Made by a program: the position numbers and the translations under genes. A stretch of 64,000 nt of DNA from positions 162,102,352 through 162,166,351 of the forward strand of contig NC_080571.1 in assembly GCF_030247185.1 (NCBI RefSeq). The letters are read 5' to 3'. Position 1 is the stretch's first letter; each line of letters begins with the position of its first letter. The notes beneath the pieces were generated by a model. The model saw only the letters and a list, made by a program, of their open reading frames with translations. It was not told the origin of the DNA and searched no databases. Shown here piece by piece: positions 25,341 through 36,537 of the stretch. The DNA comes from Malaya genurostris (lineage: Eukaryota > Arthropoda > Insecta > Diptera > Culicidae).

Positions 25341-26343
25341 CACACTTAGTTTTCTTTACCGACTTTTACACAGCTGAACGTACGGTAATCTGTTCAGTAA
25401 TTTATTATTTGACGAACGTTCAGTAAAACTGAAGTTTGTTCGAATTGTCATTTTTAACTGTACTGGTCAGCAAATGTTGATGAGGATTCAGTAAATATTG
25501 CTGTTTAATCAGCATTTGTTTTACGTTGAAAAATTACCGAATCAGCGGTTAAACCAACTAATTGAATCAGTAATTTTTTACAGTTCAGTGCAGCAGAAAA
25601 TTAATTTTGAATGATTAAATTATTTCATTTGAAATTTCGGAAAAAAATATCTTGAACAACTAATTGCACTACGTCCGTTTTATTTTTGGTTTTTACCTTT
25701 AATTTTCTTTCATCTCATAGCTTCGGCGAAAGTTTTCACCCGTTGTATTCAGAGTTCCAATACCATATAAAGTGTTCATAATGAATAAACAAAACAGTTT
25801 ATCTGCACACTTAAATTTTTTAGCTGAGTCTCGGCAAAAAAATGCCGAGATTCGCACAGCCGAGTAATCAGCAATCATCTCGGCAAACATAAAATTACTG
25901 ATTACGGCATCCTAAAATTTGACAAACGTCAAATATTGCCGAAATCGTCAGCATAAGATTTACTGTTTACTCAGTGAAACGTTCACTGAATATTCGGCAA
26001 TCCAATAAGACGAAAAAATGTAAAAAATAAATTACCGAATCATCAGTAATTAAAAATCTAGTCAATTAATTTTGTTTGTATTTTCTCAACATTATAAACA
26101 CGCCATTCAGGATACAAAATTCATTTTATTAACACTTAAAGGAGGCTTACAAATTTGTTGCCAATAGTGCTTAAAGCCTACCTGAAAACATGTAGCATAA
26201 ATAAAAAGTGGCGTTTCCAGATGCGGCCACCTTGAGTCGAGCTGGAAATATGAAAATAAAAATATATATTGATTTTTGGCTTACAAAAATGTTCAATATT
26301 TAATGATGCATATAAGGTATTGTTCAAATAAACTTACCTTGAT

Positions 26344-26559
26344 CTATTGAATTATTCCATGCATTGGGTTATTTTTTCGCATATCCCCCAAAGTTTTGTC
26401 TCGAGGACGCTTTGAGACCCGTGTGGGGTGTTTTTCCCTTATAATCGCGAGTGCTCTGATAAAGACGCTTTTTATAAAGCGAAACATGTCACTATATTTA
26501 TTCAATATTTTTACTTGCAAGTGGTTCCACGCTTCTTCGAAGATTATCCATTTTTTCAC
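26344..26559 (-). pseudogene. Remnant of helper-like gene (FIRALAI motif)
   Basis: The 71-residue frame contains FIRALAIIREKHP, matching in spacing and sequence the exon at 28774-28892 (FIRALAIVRLKNP), including the following R-x-SK and NNP stretches. The stop (TAG) falls where the relative has TGG, and a good donor gtaagt follows near 26338, so a nonsense mutation in an ancient exon is likely. Function is unknown; the gene is part of a transposon. Confidence 0.6.
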
Positions 26560-27266
26560 TCGAGAATTTCATTAGAAAATAATCGCACAATGCGAAGCGG
26601 CAATAAATGACAGCTGTCGTGCTGAATCTCGGCAACAGCTAGCGCATATTCCGAAATCTCGGCAAACGTCTCTGCTGATGTCGGCATATCTGTTGTTTAC
26701 TGATAAATTCAGCAATTATGCCAAATTTCGGCAAAGTGAAGCATTTTACCGAAATATCAGTGAAAGCATTTAACGAAGCTCAGAAACATGCGTATTGATT
26801 ACTGAGTAATCAGCAAATTTACGTGTTGCTGATCAGTTTCGGCATTTTATTATGCCGAGCTCAAGAAATGGTTTTAAGTGTGTGCAGGATGGCTTTCACA
26901 GTTGAATACTTCAAAACACTGGCACAGCTATCCAAAGCAGTACGGAATATCTCCCTCTACTGGAACTTTAAGATCGCGCCATATAATAGCCCCTCCTTCA
27001 GCTTTGTAAAGTAGTATCGGGTTATAGTAATTAACCTCAGGAAACGGGTCATCAACCTGGAATAACACATATAAATGCACAGATATAACTGCGTAATTAA
27101 TCAATACTAATATTATATTCGTTCTTTGTGATGGTATTAACAAGACGGAATTTAAAAAACAAAAAATACAGTTATTTACCTTTAACCACTGAATAAAACC
27201 GTTTAACGGGTTTATTTTTTCTAGATCTGCATCCTTTGTTTCTTTCGCGCCACGAGAATTTTTAAT

Positions 27267-27705
27267 TTAATCCGTTTCAGTATGTTTAGTGTCTTCATTA
27301 ATTGAATCTACTGACTCATTATCCGCTAGTTCCGCATATTCAAATGCAGATTGAAATGACGGAGAATTCACGAGAAATTGCGGTTCTCGGGGATGTTTAT
27401 CCAAAATATGTCTTTTTAAAGACCAGAACCGACTATAACGCATATTACATTTCGAAAATGTACAGTCGTAATGTAGCGTCAGGACGTAAATCGCGAATTC
27501 GGATATGTGAAGAGACATGGTGTCCAAGGTCTTCTACATAACCGGAAACTGCCTTTCGACAGAAAAAAACAAGTGATTGCATCCATTCATTGTAAAACTG
27601 AAATGTTAGAAGGTAAATCATATTACTTACTGAATAGTTCGAATAACGATACATAAAAGATTGGATTTGGCTCAATATATATTCCATTTTACTCACTTCG
27701 ATCAC
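27267..27705 (-). pseudogene. Zinc-finger N-terminus of a transposase-like protein, frameshifted
   Basis: Two minus-strand frames overlap (27445-27705 and 27267-27527). The second contains a C2H2 finger, CTFSKC followed by LKRHILDKH, closely parallel in layout to the finger at residues 53-74 of the 825-residue protein at 45883-48360 (CTYNSC, then FKRHVFNH). A frameshift near 27480 separates the frames. I infer an ancestral DNA-binding N-terminus of a related transposase. The rest of that protein is not found in frame. Confidence 0.6.
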
Positions 27706-28067
27706 AGTATACAGAAACCAATATGGCGTGCTATGTGCTTGCGTTTTACAAATTGATTCGGTACTCTTTACCGAACAATTCGCTTAAAGTCGATAAATTA
27801 CTGATCGACCAGCACGATTTCTATTAAATTTACCGAATAATTTCAAAGTGAAGACAGTTCGGTAGATAATTGTCAAATTTTCAGTACATGTTTTTGAAGA
27901 ACTGAATTTCGGTAACAAAATATGCTGAATACGTCAATTTTTATAAGAACAGCAGACTAATCGGTAATTTTGATAAAAATAACGAATTTTCCAGTAAAAA
28001 TATTACCGAACTGAAAATCCGAAATTGAGTGTGTAGGAATGCATGAATACGCCTTTGTTCATTGGCA

Positions 28068-29519
28068 CACACTAAGATTTTATTTCGCTGTTCGGTAATT
28101 TCTTTGACGAAAACTTTCGGTAAACATAAGAAATAACCGAATTTCCGGTATACGAAATTTAGTTTACAAAAATTATGCAAATTTTTACAGTACGTTCAGT
28201 TGCACGCACATTTTTCTACAGAATTCTGTAAATAAAAACGCAAATGATTCGGTAAATATGAATAGTCGCCGAGTACGGTAAAAACATACAGTCCGCACTG
28301 TAAAATAATTTTTGATTACCGAACTTCGGTAAATATAAAATTCAACGAAAATTAACTGTCAAACAGGAACCATTTTGAGAATTTTAAAGTGTGAAATTGA
28401 AATCATTCTTAAAAATTGTTTTATCCAGTGAAGATGGACCAAAACGTTTATCGTTCGTCAGCAATCCCGATGTCAAGGCAATATATACGACATTATGCTG
28501 GACCTTCCCGTATTCACAGCCTATGATGGTGAATTGGTAATATTTTTCGCATTTTGCCAGATTTGAGTTTAAGAAGTTTTTTTTGTAGATCATAAGTGAT
28601 TTTAGAAAATTGAAACCTGAGTCCAAAATGTTCACTGAGGTTTGGCCAATATATGAAAAAAAAAATTTGGAGCAGCACAACGAATGCTTCAAGAATTTGA
28701 AAGATGGTATAGTTATAAGTTACGTCAAATGATATTATTAATCATTTTAAATCGTTCTTCTTTATCTTACTAGATTTTATTCGAGCACTGGCAATCGTTC
28801 GATTGAAAAATCCTTCTCGAGGATCGAAAAAAACGAAGCAGAATGAAAAAGCAAGAAATAATCCTCTAAAGGGGCTTGTCGAATGGAATGAGGTATAGAT
28901 GCACATGTTTTCGAAATATTAAAGTTATTCAAATTCTTTTGTATGCTCATAGGCAGAGGATGATTTCATAACGGTATGTCCATTATTGCCAACACTTATC
29001 GTTCGAGGTCAATTCCTGGTGGACTCGATAGATTGTGCAGTGTGTTGGAAGGCTCTGGTACATGAAGTCAGCGTTTGAAATTTTAATTCAATTTTTTTTA
29101 CGTGGTGAACATATCACCGGCAACAACTGATAATTTTTTTTTCTTTTTTTCGAATCTTTATTGGGAAATGAAACTGTAGCCACGACTGCAACAAAATTTT
29201 TTCACACTTTGCAGTGAAAAATCATGAAAAACACATTTCCAAAATAGAAAAGCGTAATCGATGAATGAAAAGTTTTATTTATTTGGAAAATCCGAAAACC
29301 TTTTAAATTAATTTTAGATTTTAATTTCAACCAAAACAAAAAAAATTACCGAACAATCCGTAAGCTGACACTACTGCATTTACTGAATGTTCGGTAGTCG
29401 TTTGACATGTCAACAAAATTTCCATTACCGAACGCTCAGCAATCAATTGAATTACCGAACGGTCAGCTGTTGAAAATTCGGTAAAATATTACCGAATTCT
29501 GCGAAAATTTCTAAGTGTG
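28068..29519 (+). mobile_element. Two-base-TSD transposon, CACACTAAG ends (X2)
   Basis: Inverted ends cacactaag and ctaagtgtg are flanked by CA on both sides (28066-28067 and 29520-29521). The empty site ttggcacattgccgcg exists at 11585 and 38396. Subterminal TTCGGTAA words are as in X1. The element carries the 3' half of a spliced gene on the plus strand. X1 and X2 lie 34 bp apart inside one block Q copy. Confidence 0.82.
28429..29078 (+). CDS. Four-exon fragment of transposon helper-like gene
   Basis: Exons 28429-28528, 28589-28706, 28774-28892 and 28953-29078 join in frame across introns with gt...ag borders (donors gtgaat, gtatag, gtatag; acceptors ttgtag, tactag, catag) and end at TGA. 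The reading is continuous for ~154 residues and includes the FIRALAI block shared with the frame at 26344-26559. The 5' part is missing (a stop lies just upstream of the first acceptor), so this is an internally deleted gene. I do not recognise a catalytic domain; by position and pairing it resembles the non-transposase gene of the 45340-53204 element. Confidence 0.55.
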
Positions 29520-29521
29520 CA

Positions 29522-31400
29522 CATTGTCGCGAAACCGAATTACCGGTAGTGACATCTGCCAATGAAAAATGGGACCAAGAAAAGAAAAATTCTTTCGAAA
29601 GCTTTCCAGGCATTAGAAAAGTGGTATTAAAAAAAGTTTACCCAACTAACCAAAAGTTCGGATAAAAGGGACTGATTTGGCTTAAGCAGCTCTCAAAGTT
29701 AATCAATAGCATTCTAAGCAGCCCATTTTTTAAGTAATTATCCACACTTGAAAGTTCGCGCGACGCAGCGGAACGAACTTCTAAGTTGCTTCTAGAATAC
29801 ACTGTTCAGCTTCTATGCAGCGAAAAAGTTCACGCGGAACTTGTACTGTACTTCCAAGTTGCTAAAAGTACCACGTGCACTCTTAAGCAGCGAGAAAGAT
29901 CACGCGGAACTTGTTCTGTACTTCGATTTATCAAAAATTGCCACGTGTTTTCTTAAGCAGCTAGAAAGTTCACGCGGAACTTGATCTGTACTTTCAATTT
30001 CTCTAAAGTTCCGCGTGTACTTTTAAGCAGCAAGAAAGTGGACTTTTGAAGTAATTGTGGAACTTTTGGTTGGTTGGGTAATTTAGTTTTCGCACAATAA
30101 ATTAAGATCGACATTACCGCCGCAGAGTAAAAACTTTTTCTTCAACTTCTACTATGATTTTTCAAATGAATTTGCTCGTTTTTGAAAGAATTAGTTTAAA
30201 AGGTGAAGTAATTGAAAATTTTCCTACCGATTTGACATCTTTTATTGAAAGTATTATCTCTAAACAAGCAGCCCCTCTACATTTCAGTTTTGCGAATAAA
30301 TGCCAATTGCCGTTCTAGATCCGATTTTTGAAACCAGGAATCATCAGTCATATATGTTTTCAATTGAATTATCCAGTCAACTCTTCTGCGCGAGCTTTGA
30401 ACTAAGCGATGATGATAATTTTCAGATTTGGCTTGAAGATTCGAAAAAATGACGGTTTTTTTTCCTATGAATCGAATACTAACATACAGAAAGGTGTGAA
30501 AATACGGTTAAAAATCGATAATTAATTTTTAGTAACTTTCCGCGAAATGTTTGATTGATATTTAAAAAGAAATCGTAAGATGAAATATCAAATGAGATTG
30601 TAAGAGGAAAAACTTTTTCTTCAATTTTTATTATGATTCTACAAATGAATTTGCCCGTTTTTATAAGAAATCGTTGAAAAAGTGGAGTTAAAAATTAATT
30701 TAAAAATTTGCCTTCCGATTTGACAGCTCTTGCTGAAAGTATCATCCTTAAACAAGCAGCGCCTCCACAAGCTGATTTGCCGGTAGCGACACCTGCCAAT
30801 GAAAAATGGAACCGAGAATCTAATTAAACTCGGAGTAGGAGAAACTCAATTTCAAATTTTATACTACTACTTTTTTTTAACGTAAACCACGATTAAATAT
30901 GAAAAATCTTCAGAAATGTGTGTAATTGGGTAAGGTTATGTTATATCGGATGAACATTTTTGTGAACAGAGGCAAGTGTAATGTTGATTTGTCGAGCACT
31001 AGAATATATAGCGATCGAGTACCGTTTATATTTTGTACTTTTATTGTTATTTCCCGTTTTTATAAAAAATCGTTAAAATGGTAAAGTATTTGAAAAAATC
31101 CTAGCGATTTGACAGAAATTCATTTGAAAAATCACAGCAGCAGTGGTGGAAATTTTTTTTCTGCGGTGGTAACGTTGATCTCAATTTTTTGTGCGAAAAT
31201 TACCAAAAATAATGAATGGAGCATTCAACTTGGTTCAATAATATATTTTTCAAATTAACATTTCTGAAAGTATCTCCTCTAAACAAGTAGTCCCTCGACA
31301 TTTCATTTTGGAGTAATTGTGGCAATTATACATAATGATAGAAAACATGCAAAGCTTTTGAACAGAATGTTTTTCACAGATTTATGAAAAATAATGCCTG
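29522..31400 (+). repeat. Block Q, copy 2
   Basis: Collinear with copy 1 (11580-15260, minus LINE and MITEs) and copy 3 (38396-39960). It contains the uninterrupted target sites of the LINE and of the hAT-like MITE at 13656. No gene is seen. Confidence 0.7.
29641..30078. mobile_element. MITE with CCCAACTAACCAAAAGTTC ends, TA TSD
   Basis: The inverted ends are flanked by TA (29639-29640 and 30079-30080). The empty site aaagtttaatttagttttcg is present at 11700 and 38502. The interior holds about four ~75-bp imperfect repeats built on gcagc.agaaagttcacgcg and ggaacttg(t/a)tctgtact. It is 438 bp long and non-coding. A TA duplication suggests Tc1/mariner or CMC mobilisation. Confidence 0.88.
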
Positions 31401-31613
31401 ACATCCTTTGAACTGTGGTTTGGTTACACGCAGCGTTGCCAGGTTGCAGATTTGTCTGGCAAATGCCATATTTTTCTCGCATCGCCAGACACCCGAACTA
31501 TGCAGATCTTTTGCCAAATTTTCCAAATTTTCACAGATTTTCCAGATTTTTCTAGATTTTGTCAGATCTTGCTAGATCTTTACGGTTTTGGCCTCTATAC
31601 AATAGGTGGGAGA

Positions 31614-32484
31614 CAAGGGGCAAATCACTCTAAACTTTGTCTGAACTCAAACAAATTTTACCGGGAATAAAAAAGTTTAGCAGGGATCTCGCTGGATTAG
31701 AATGGGATTAGAGAAGTTTAGCCGAGATCTGGAAAAGCATTATTTTGACATAAGAAGCTGTAAACGTGGGAGCAGAGATGCCAGATATTTTCATAGAATA
31801 TATATAATATTGCTTTGTATAAAAAATATGTATTTATCTGTATTCACTAATGAAAGGAAATTTCGGAAATAAAATGATGTTTAAAGATGTTATTCCATTA
31901 GATTATTGTTATAGAATGGCAGATGCAAGCAGCATTCCTTTATATCGTAAGTCCTTGCCGTGCTGACAAGAACATTCAACGACGAAATTTAATTTTTTTT
32001 GTTATCAACCACAATTGAATTGTAAATCCATATACTTTTTTCGTTTAAAAATGATGACTTGGAAATTATCAAATTATGATATAAATGTATTTCAGCGTTC
32101 ATCATTAAACAGCTCCACGAAAACATTTTCATTTTAATATGGGCAATCAAACACGCTCAGACGGAAAAGTTTCATTATTTCTTTCTTACTTTTTGTGGTA
32201 TCTGTATAAATCTGTATTAAATTAGAGAAATCTGTATTAAATCTGTATGCGCATGAAAAAATCTGTATAATACAGATAAATCTGTATAAATGGCATCTCT
32301 GCGTGGGAGCTCGAATGACAGTTACACTTCAAACAATATTCGGCAAAACTAGGTAGGATTAGTTTTAAATTACCCAAACTTATCTAGACTAGTTGGGATT
32401 AAATGAGATTAGAGAAGATTATTTTGGAACTACATGAGTTTATTAGTATGAGATTGTCTAGAGCTTAGAGTGATTTGCCCCTTG
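31614..32484. mobile_element. MITE with CAAGGGGCAAATCACTCTAA ends, 9-bp TSD
   Basis: Inverted ends caaggggcaaatcactcta and tagagtgatttgccccttg are flanked by ggtgggaga (31605-31613 and 32485-32493). The empty site is at 17535 and 40142. A 9-bp duplication points to a Mutator-like (MULE) or foldback origin. It carries a hAT-like MITE inside. Confidence 0.87.
31773..32301. mobile_element. hAT-like MITE, CAGAGATGCCA ends, nested copy
   Basis: Ends cagagatgccag and tggcatctctg are flanked by exact 8-bp cgtgggag (31765-31772 and 32302-32309). Same family as 13656-14284. It sits inside the 9-bp-TSD MITE, which sits inside the GTTGCCAG MITE. Confidence 0.9.
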
Positions 32485-32627
32485 GGTGGGAGACCTATTT
32501 TCTGTTCACTGAAAATGAAGCCCGTCAAAAATTTCCTTGTATATAGTAAAGCCAGACAAATCCAGATAAATTTTTGAGCATTGACAGATTTTTGTAAAAA
32601 TAACCTGGCAACTCTGCCAGGTTGCCA

Positions 32628-33330
32628 GTTTTATCGCCCTCAGGTGAGTCCGCATTTAATCTCATACATATAAGTACGGGAGAGAAATGTCACATTCGTA
32701 CGCGCCAGAATAGCAGGGCACACAATTGACATGATATGTTTAATGTGATGCCGTGAGATGGCGTTGCTGGACTGAAAATTGATTTCGCTCCAAGCTGACA
32801 GGGTCTGCAGACATACTAACTAATCAGATTTTCAACCCAGGTTTCGGCCTCTATACGATAGGTGGTGAGATTTTTTTTTGCTCATTGAAAATTACGCCCG
32901 GTCTAAATTTCCTTGTGTATATGTAGTAGACCCAGATAAATGCAGATAAATGTTTGAGTCAGAGGCAGATCTGTATTATACAGATTTTTACATGCGTATA
33001 CAGATTTCATGCAAAATACAGATTTTATACAGATTTTTTAAATTCATTACAGATTTATGCAGATTTTACAAAATATAAAAAAAATAAATTAAATTTTTTT
33101 GACTGAGTTCTCTTTGGTAGCAGTCGCGAGATAGAAGTGTCATAATCAATTTGGGATTAATTGATCAGAAAATATTAAAATTAAGTTGGTATTTGATTAT
33201 CAGCCTTGAAATATAACGATAATAATATTTGAAACTTAGACAAACATAATTGCTAGACTAAGAGCTGGATGACATGACTTAATAAGCGCAGAAATCCCTC
33301 GTGAGCTTACGAAGTCAACATTTTGAAAGT
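32628..33330 (+). repeat. Composite repeat, copy 2 (parallel to 19016-19818)
   Basis: Matches 19020-19210 and 19430-19815 with an internal deletion. It is the same ctgcagacatactaac and tacagattt material. Confidence 0.65.
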
Positions 33331-33389
33331 GGCAACGCTGGTTACACGGCAACTCGTCGAGCAGAGCTGCCATTCATACAGATTTATAT

Positions 33390-34162
33390 CTAAGACAAGA
33401 CCTGACATCTGGGGGGCTGCTTTTGTTCCAAAATGGACCAGTTTCTGATTGGCTGATTTTGATGTTGCCACCTGCACATTGTGAAAAGAAAAAACTTTTG
33501 CAGGGTACGCGAGCAATGATGCCAAGTATAAAGAAAATCAGAAAACATATTTATTAAAATGTATAATTTTATCTCACCAAAATTTTCGGAGAATGTTTCA
33601 CATTTTTTTCAATCTCATTAGTAATAAATGTTTATAGTGGCAGGACTGTGTAATTAAAATAGGCATCAAGCCGTTTTTAGTTTCAGTGAATTAAAGGTAA
33701 CCAAAAAATATTTGTTAAATTAGTGTAAACTCGAAAGTGTGTTGAGTTTCACGAGAAGAATGAACTGTTGTGTTCCACACTGTGATCGCATTAAGCATTT
33801 CTATCCAAACCTGACTTCTTCCGGTTTCCAAAAGATCCGGTAATACGTCAATAAAGAATTCGATTTTGCGTTCAACAAGAGATATTTCGTGTTTTGTCAT
33901 CAAAGCTCAATTAATTGTTTTTAAGCATTAATATATAATAAAGAAATGCATTCACCAAAACATGTTTTATGTTTGTTTCAAATCAAAAACCTAAAGTCTA
34001 AAAATTTATATGTAATATTTTTTTCCTAGCATAGTTATTAAAAAATCTGTAAATATGGCTACACTGTAGCCGATACGTTGGTATTTATTCCACAGGGTGA
34101 AAATGACGAGAAGGATGATTCGGAAAGAAGAATAAGAAGCCAGTTGTCAGGTCTTGTCTTAG
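33390..34162. mobile_element. CTAAGACAAGACCTGACA element, reverse copy
   Basis: Reverse complement of 21220-21998, with ends ctaagacaagacctgacat and ttgtcaggtcttgtcttag. Here the flanks do not match each other, so it was rearranged after insertion or moved as part of a larger event. Confidence 0.75.
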
Positions 34163-34539
34163 CTGTTACCTAGAGAGACTATAACCAGAATGGCAACTAG
34201 AGATGGAAAACTTATCGATACTTATCGATAATATCGATATTACCACGATATCAACGATATCGATAATTCAGAGCATTGACAAAAAATATCGATATTCGAT
34301 ATTGCAATTATGGAGTTAAGTAAAATTATAATTTCATATTATTACTTTGTTCGAATAATACGCGCCCATACAATTGACATGATATCTTGAATGTGATGCC
34401 GTGCGATGGCGTTACTGGACTGAAGATTAATTTCGCTCCAAGCTGACAGAGTCTGCTAAAATTGACTTCATGCACGCAACTCTTCTAAAGGGCGAACAGT
34501 ACTTAATGTTAAGTATTTTGTTGGCAGCGTGTATGCCAA

Positions 34540-34711
34540 ACAAAAGCACCAAAAGCACCTTCTGGTGGAGAATGGGTGCGTAAATGCTCCTAAAATGCAT
34601 GCAAAAAGTTGCACAACCACAGTAGCTAATGGAAAAAAGTACACCCGTTTGTCACTAGAGGTGCTGTTAGTGTCACCGTACAGTGAGAAATCTATGTTTA
34701 TTTGATTTATG
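34540..34711 (-). mobile_element. CATAAATC MITE, truncated reverse copy B
   Basis: Ends ctatgtttatttgatttatg at 34711 and shares the ggagaatgggtgcgtaaatg region with copies at 15554 and 55186. The other end is lost at about 34540. Confidence 0.75.
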
Positions 34712-34801
34712 GTATTGAGCAAGCACCAGAGAAAACAGATATTTTCTCTTATTGGGAAAATTACACAGACATTTATTGCCCAGCGTCATTTGATAATTCT
34801 A

Positions 34802-35335
34802 CACTGATAAAAATTTGCACGATCGATTCATATGTAAACACCACTTCAATTTCACATGCTTTTTCATATCAATACATAACCAAAGCGATTTGTTTCAAGA
34901 TTTCATGTGCAATTTCACTAAGATGCGAGATTAGATTATTTTTCACTTAGCTTTGATGTGTTTTTCCTTTGGATATGATGTGTTTTGCTATTGAATCGAA
35001 CTACATGTGTTAAACACTTCATTTTCTAGTGGGAATGACTACAGCACAAATGTACGTGCAAAACACTTGAATCGGTCAACTCTGTTTCAATTGAAATCTA
35101 TGTGGAAAACAATGTGACATTCACATGAAATGCATATAAAATCTAAAGGTAACAATATATCTGATCGTTTTTAAGTGCATTTCATATAATCGTAGCTTGA
35201 TTTCCGCTACATATCAACAGTTTTTACACTCATTTTATGAGTCAAGTGTATATTTTCATGAATTTCATGTGTTCTACAAGCAGTGATAGATCAAATGCTT
35301 TGCACATGTTGCTAGCGTGCAAATTATTTTCAGTG
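34802..35335. mobile_element. MITE with CACTGA(T/A)AAA ends, TA TSD
   Basis: Inverted ends cactgataaaaatttgcacg and gctagcgtgcaaattattttcagtg are flanked by TA (34800-34801 and 35336-35337). The first ~14 bases resemble the ends of the large two-gene element at 45340-53204. It is 534 bp long and non-coding; likely mobilised by such an element (inference). Confidence 0.78.
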
Positions 35336-35740
35336 TAGTAACAGCAGTTGACGCGGAAAACACGGCTTGTTTGTGTCCAGGGATATTTCAATTTTTGAAA
35401 ATGTAATTTGTTCGGCTGTGAACCTAAAATTAATCGTTGCGATCAAATATACTTTCTTGTTTCAATAAACTTTTTTTTAACTGGTGACAAATATCGATAT
35501 TTATCGATAATATCGATATTGAATAGCGATATATCGATATTATCGATAACAGATTTTATTCGATATTTCCCATCTCTAGTGGCGACAGCTGTTCGTTTGG
35601 AATGACAGCTCTGCTCGACGAGTTGCCGTGTAACCAGCGTTGCCAGGTTTCCAGATTTATCTGGCTAATACAGAGTTGCCAGGTTATTTTTTAAAAATTG
35701 GCCTCTGATCAAAAATTTATCTGGATTTGTCTGGGTCTAC

Positions 35741-36537
35741 TACACGCAGGAAAATAGGACACATTAGATTCTAATATATTGAGTCTTTAAGTCAACTTCA
35801 AACAATTGTTTGAATTAAAGAAAAATATTTTCGAATTAAAATTTGAGTCAAATAAAACTCTTTTTGAATCTATATTAGTGTAGCAATGTATATTAGATTC
35901 AAGTATATTGAGATATGGACTCAAATTTCAAAATTTTTTTGGAACAGATCAATAATTTAAATGTATTTGAATTAAATATGTTGCATTAAACTGAAGCAAA
36001 CATACTGAGTCTATCAAACATCACTCAAACGGAAAATGTACGGAAGTAATAACTTTCGAAGCAGTTGACGAATTTAAACTATCTGCACTATTGAAATCGT
36101 TTGAATTTTTCGATACTATAGTACCGTACTCAGCTGAGCAAACAAAATGCATTCCACAATAAATCAAAATTTAATTTACAATAACTATTAACATTCTTTT
36201 AAAATAACAATTTCTTGACTTTAAAAAAAATCCATCATTGAATCTACACACAGTCGCACAAAAGTCTGATTTTAGAAACAAAATTAATTTGCTTCGAATC
36301 AAATAAAAATTGTATTTGATTCCAAGAGAAATGGTGGAAATGAAATATATTTGAATTCAAAGCGCAATATATTTAATTTAATGTTTGTTTTCTTTATTTG
36401 TTGTAATAATTTGCTTTGATGTTAATATCAAATGTATTTGAATCAAAGGAAAATAAAAGTAAGCACTGATTCAAAATAAAATATCTTTGAAGTCGAAGTG
36501 TAATATATTAAAATTTAAAATAATTGTTTTCTGCGTG
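35741..36537. mobile_element. CACGCAGAAAA-ended element, copy 2
   Basis: Collinear with 22088-23032, with small deletions. Ends cacgcaggaaaataggac and gttttctgcgtg. Confidence 0.65.

Larger units (their letters stand above)
25341..28033 (-). mobile_element. Two-base-TSD transposon, CACACTTAG ends (X1), decayed
   Basis: The element is flanked by TA (25339-25340 and 28034-28035). The empty site gaacttaggaatgcat is present at 11560 and 38032, which proves the borders. Inverted ends are cacacttag... and ...gagtgtg, and subterminal regions are rich in TTCGGTAA/TTACCGAA words. The minus strand carries remnants of a zinc-finger protein (27267-27560) and of a second gene (26344-26559) related to that in the neighbour at 28068-29519. 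CACTA-like (CMC) affinity is suggested by CAC ends and 2-bp duplications but is not proven. Confidence 0.8.
31424..32627 (+). mobile_element. GTTGCCAG MITE, copy 2, split by nested insertions
   Basis: Outer sequence matches 17355-17685 on both sides. The copy is interrupted at the ggtgggaga site by the element at 31614-32484. Confidence 0.8.
34198..35578. mobile_element. hAT-like element, TAGAGATGG ends with TATCGATA arrays
   Basis: Ends tagagatgg and ccatctcta are bordered by atggcaac (34190-34197) and gtggcgac (35579-35586), 6 of 8 bases equal. Both subterminal zones are packed with tatcgata/atatcgat words (34218-34290 and 35488-35565). It has inserted in a TAGAGTGACTATAATC relic whose two halves flank it. 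The centre carries two other MITEs and no transposase. Confidence 0.7.
33331..35645. mobile_element. AACGCTGGTTACACGGCAAC-ended element, copy 2, carrying nested elements
   Basis: The same ~55-bp inverted ends as 19819-21205 are found at about 33331-33388 and 35605-35645. The inside holds a reversed copy of the CTAAGACAAG element (33390-34162), a TATCGATA-rich element (34198-35578) and, within that, two smaller MITEs. Confidence 0.7.
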
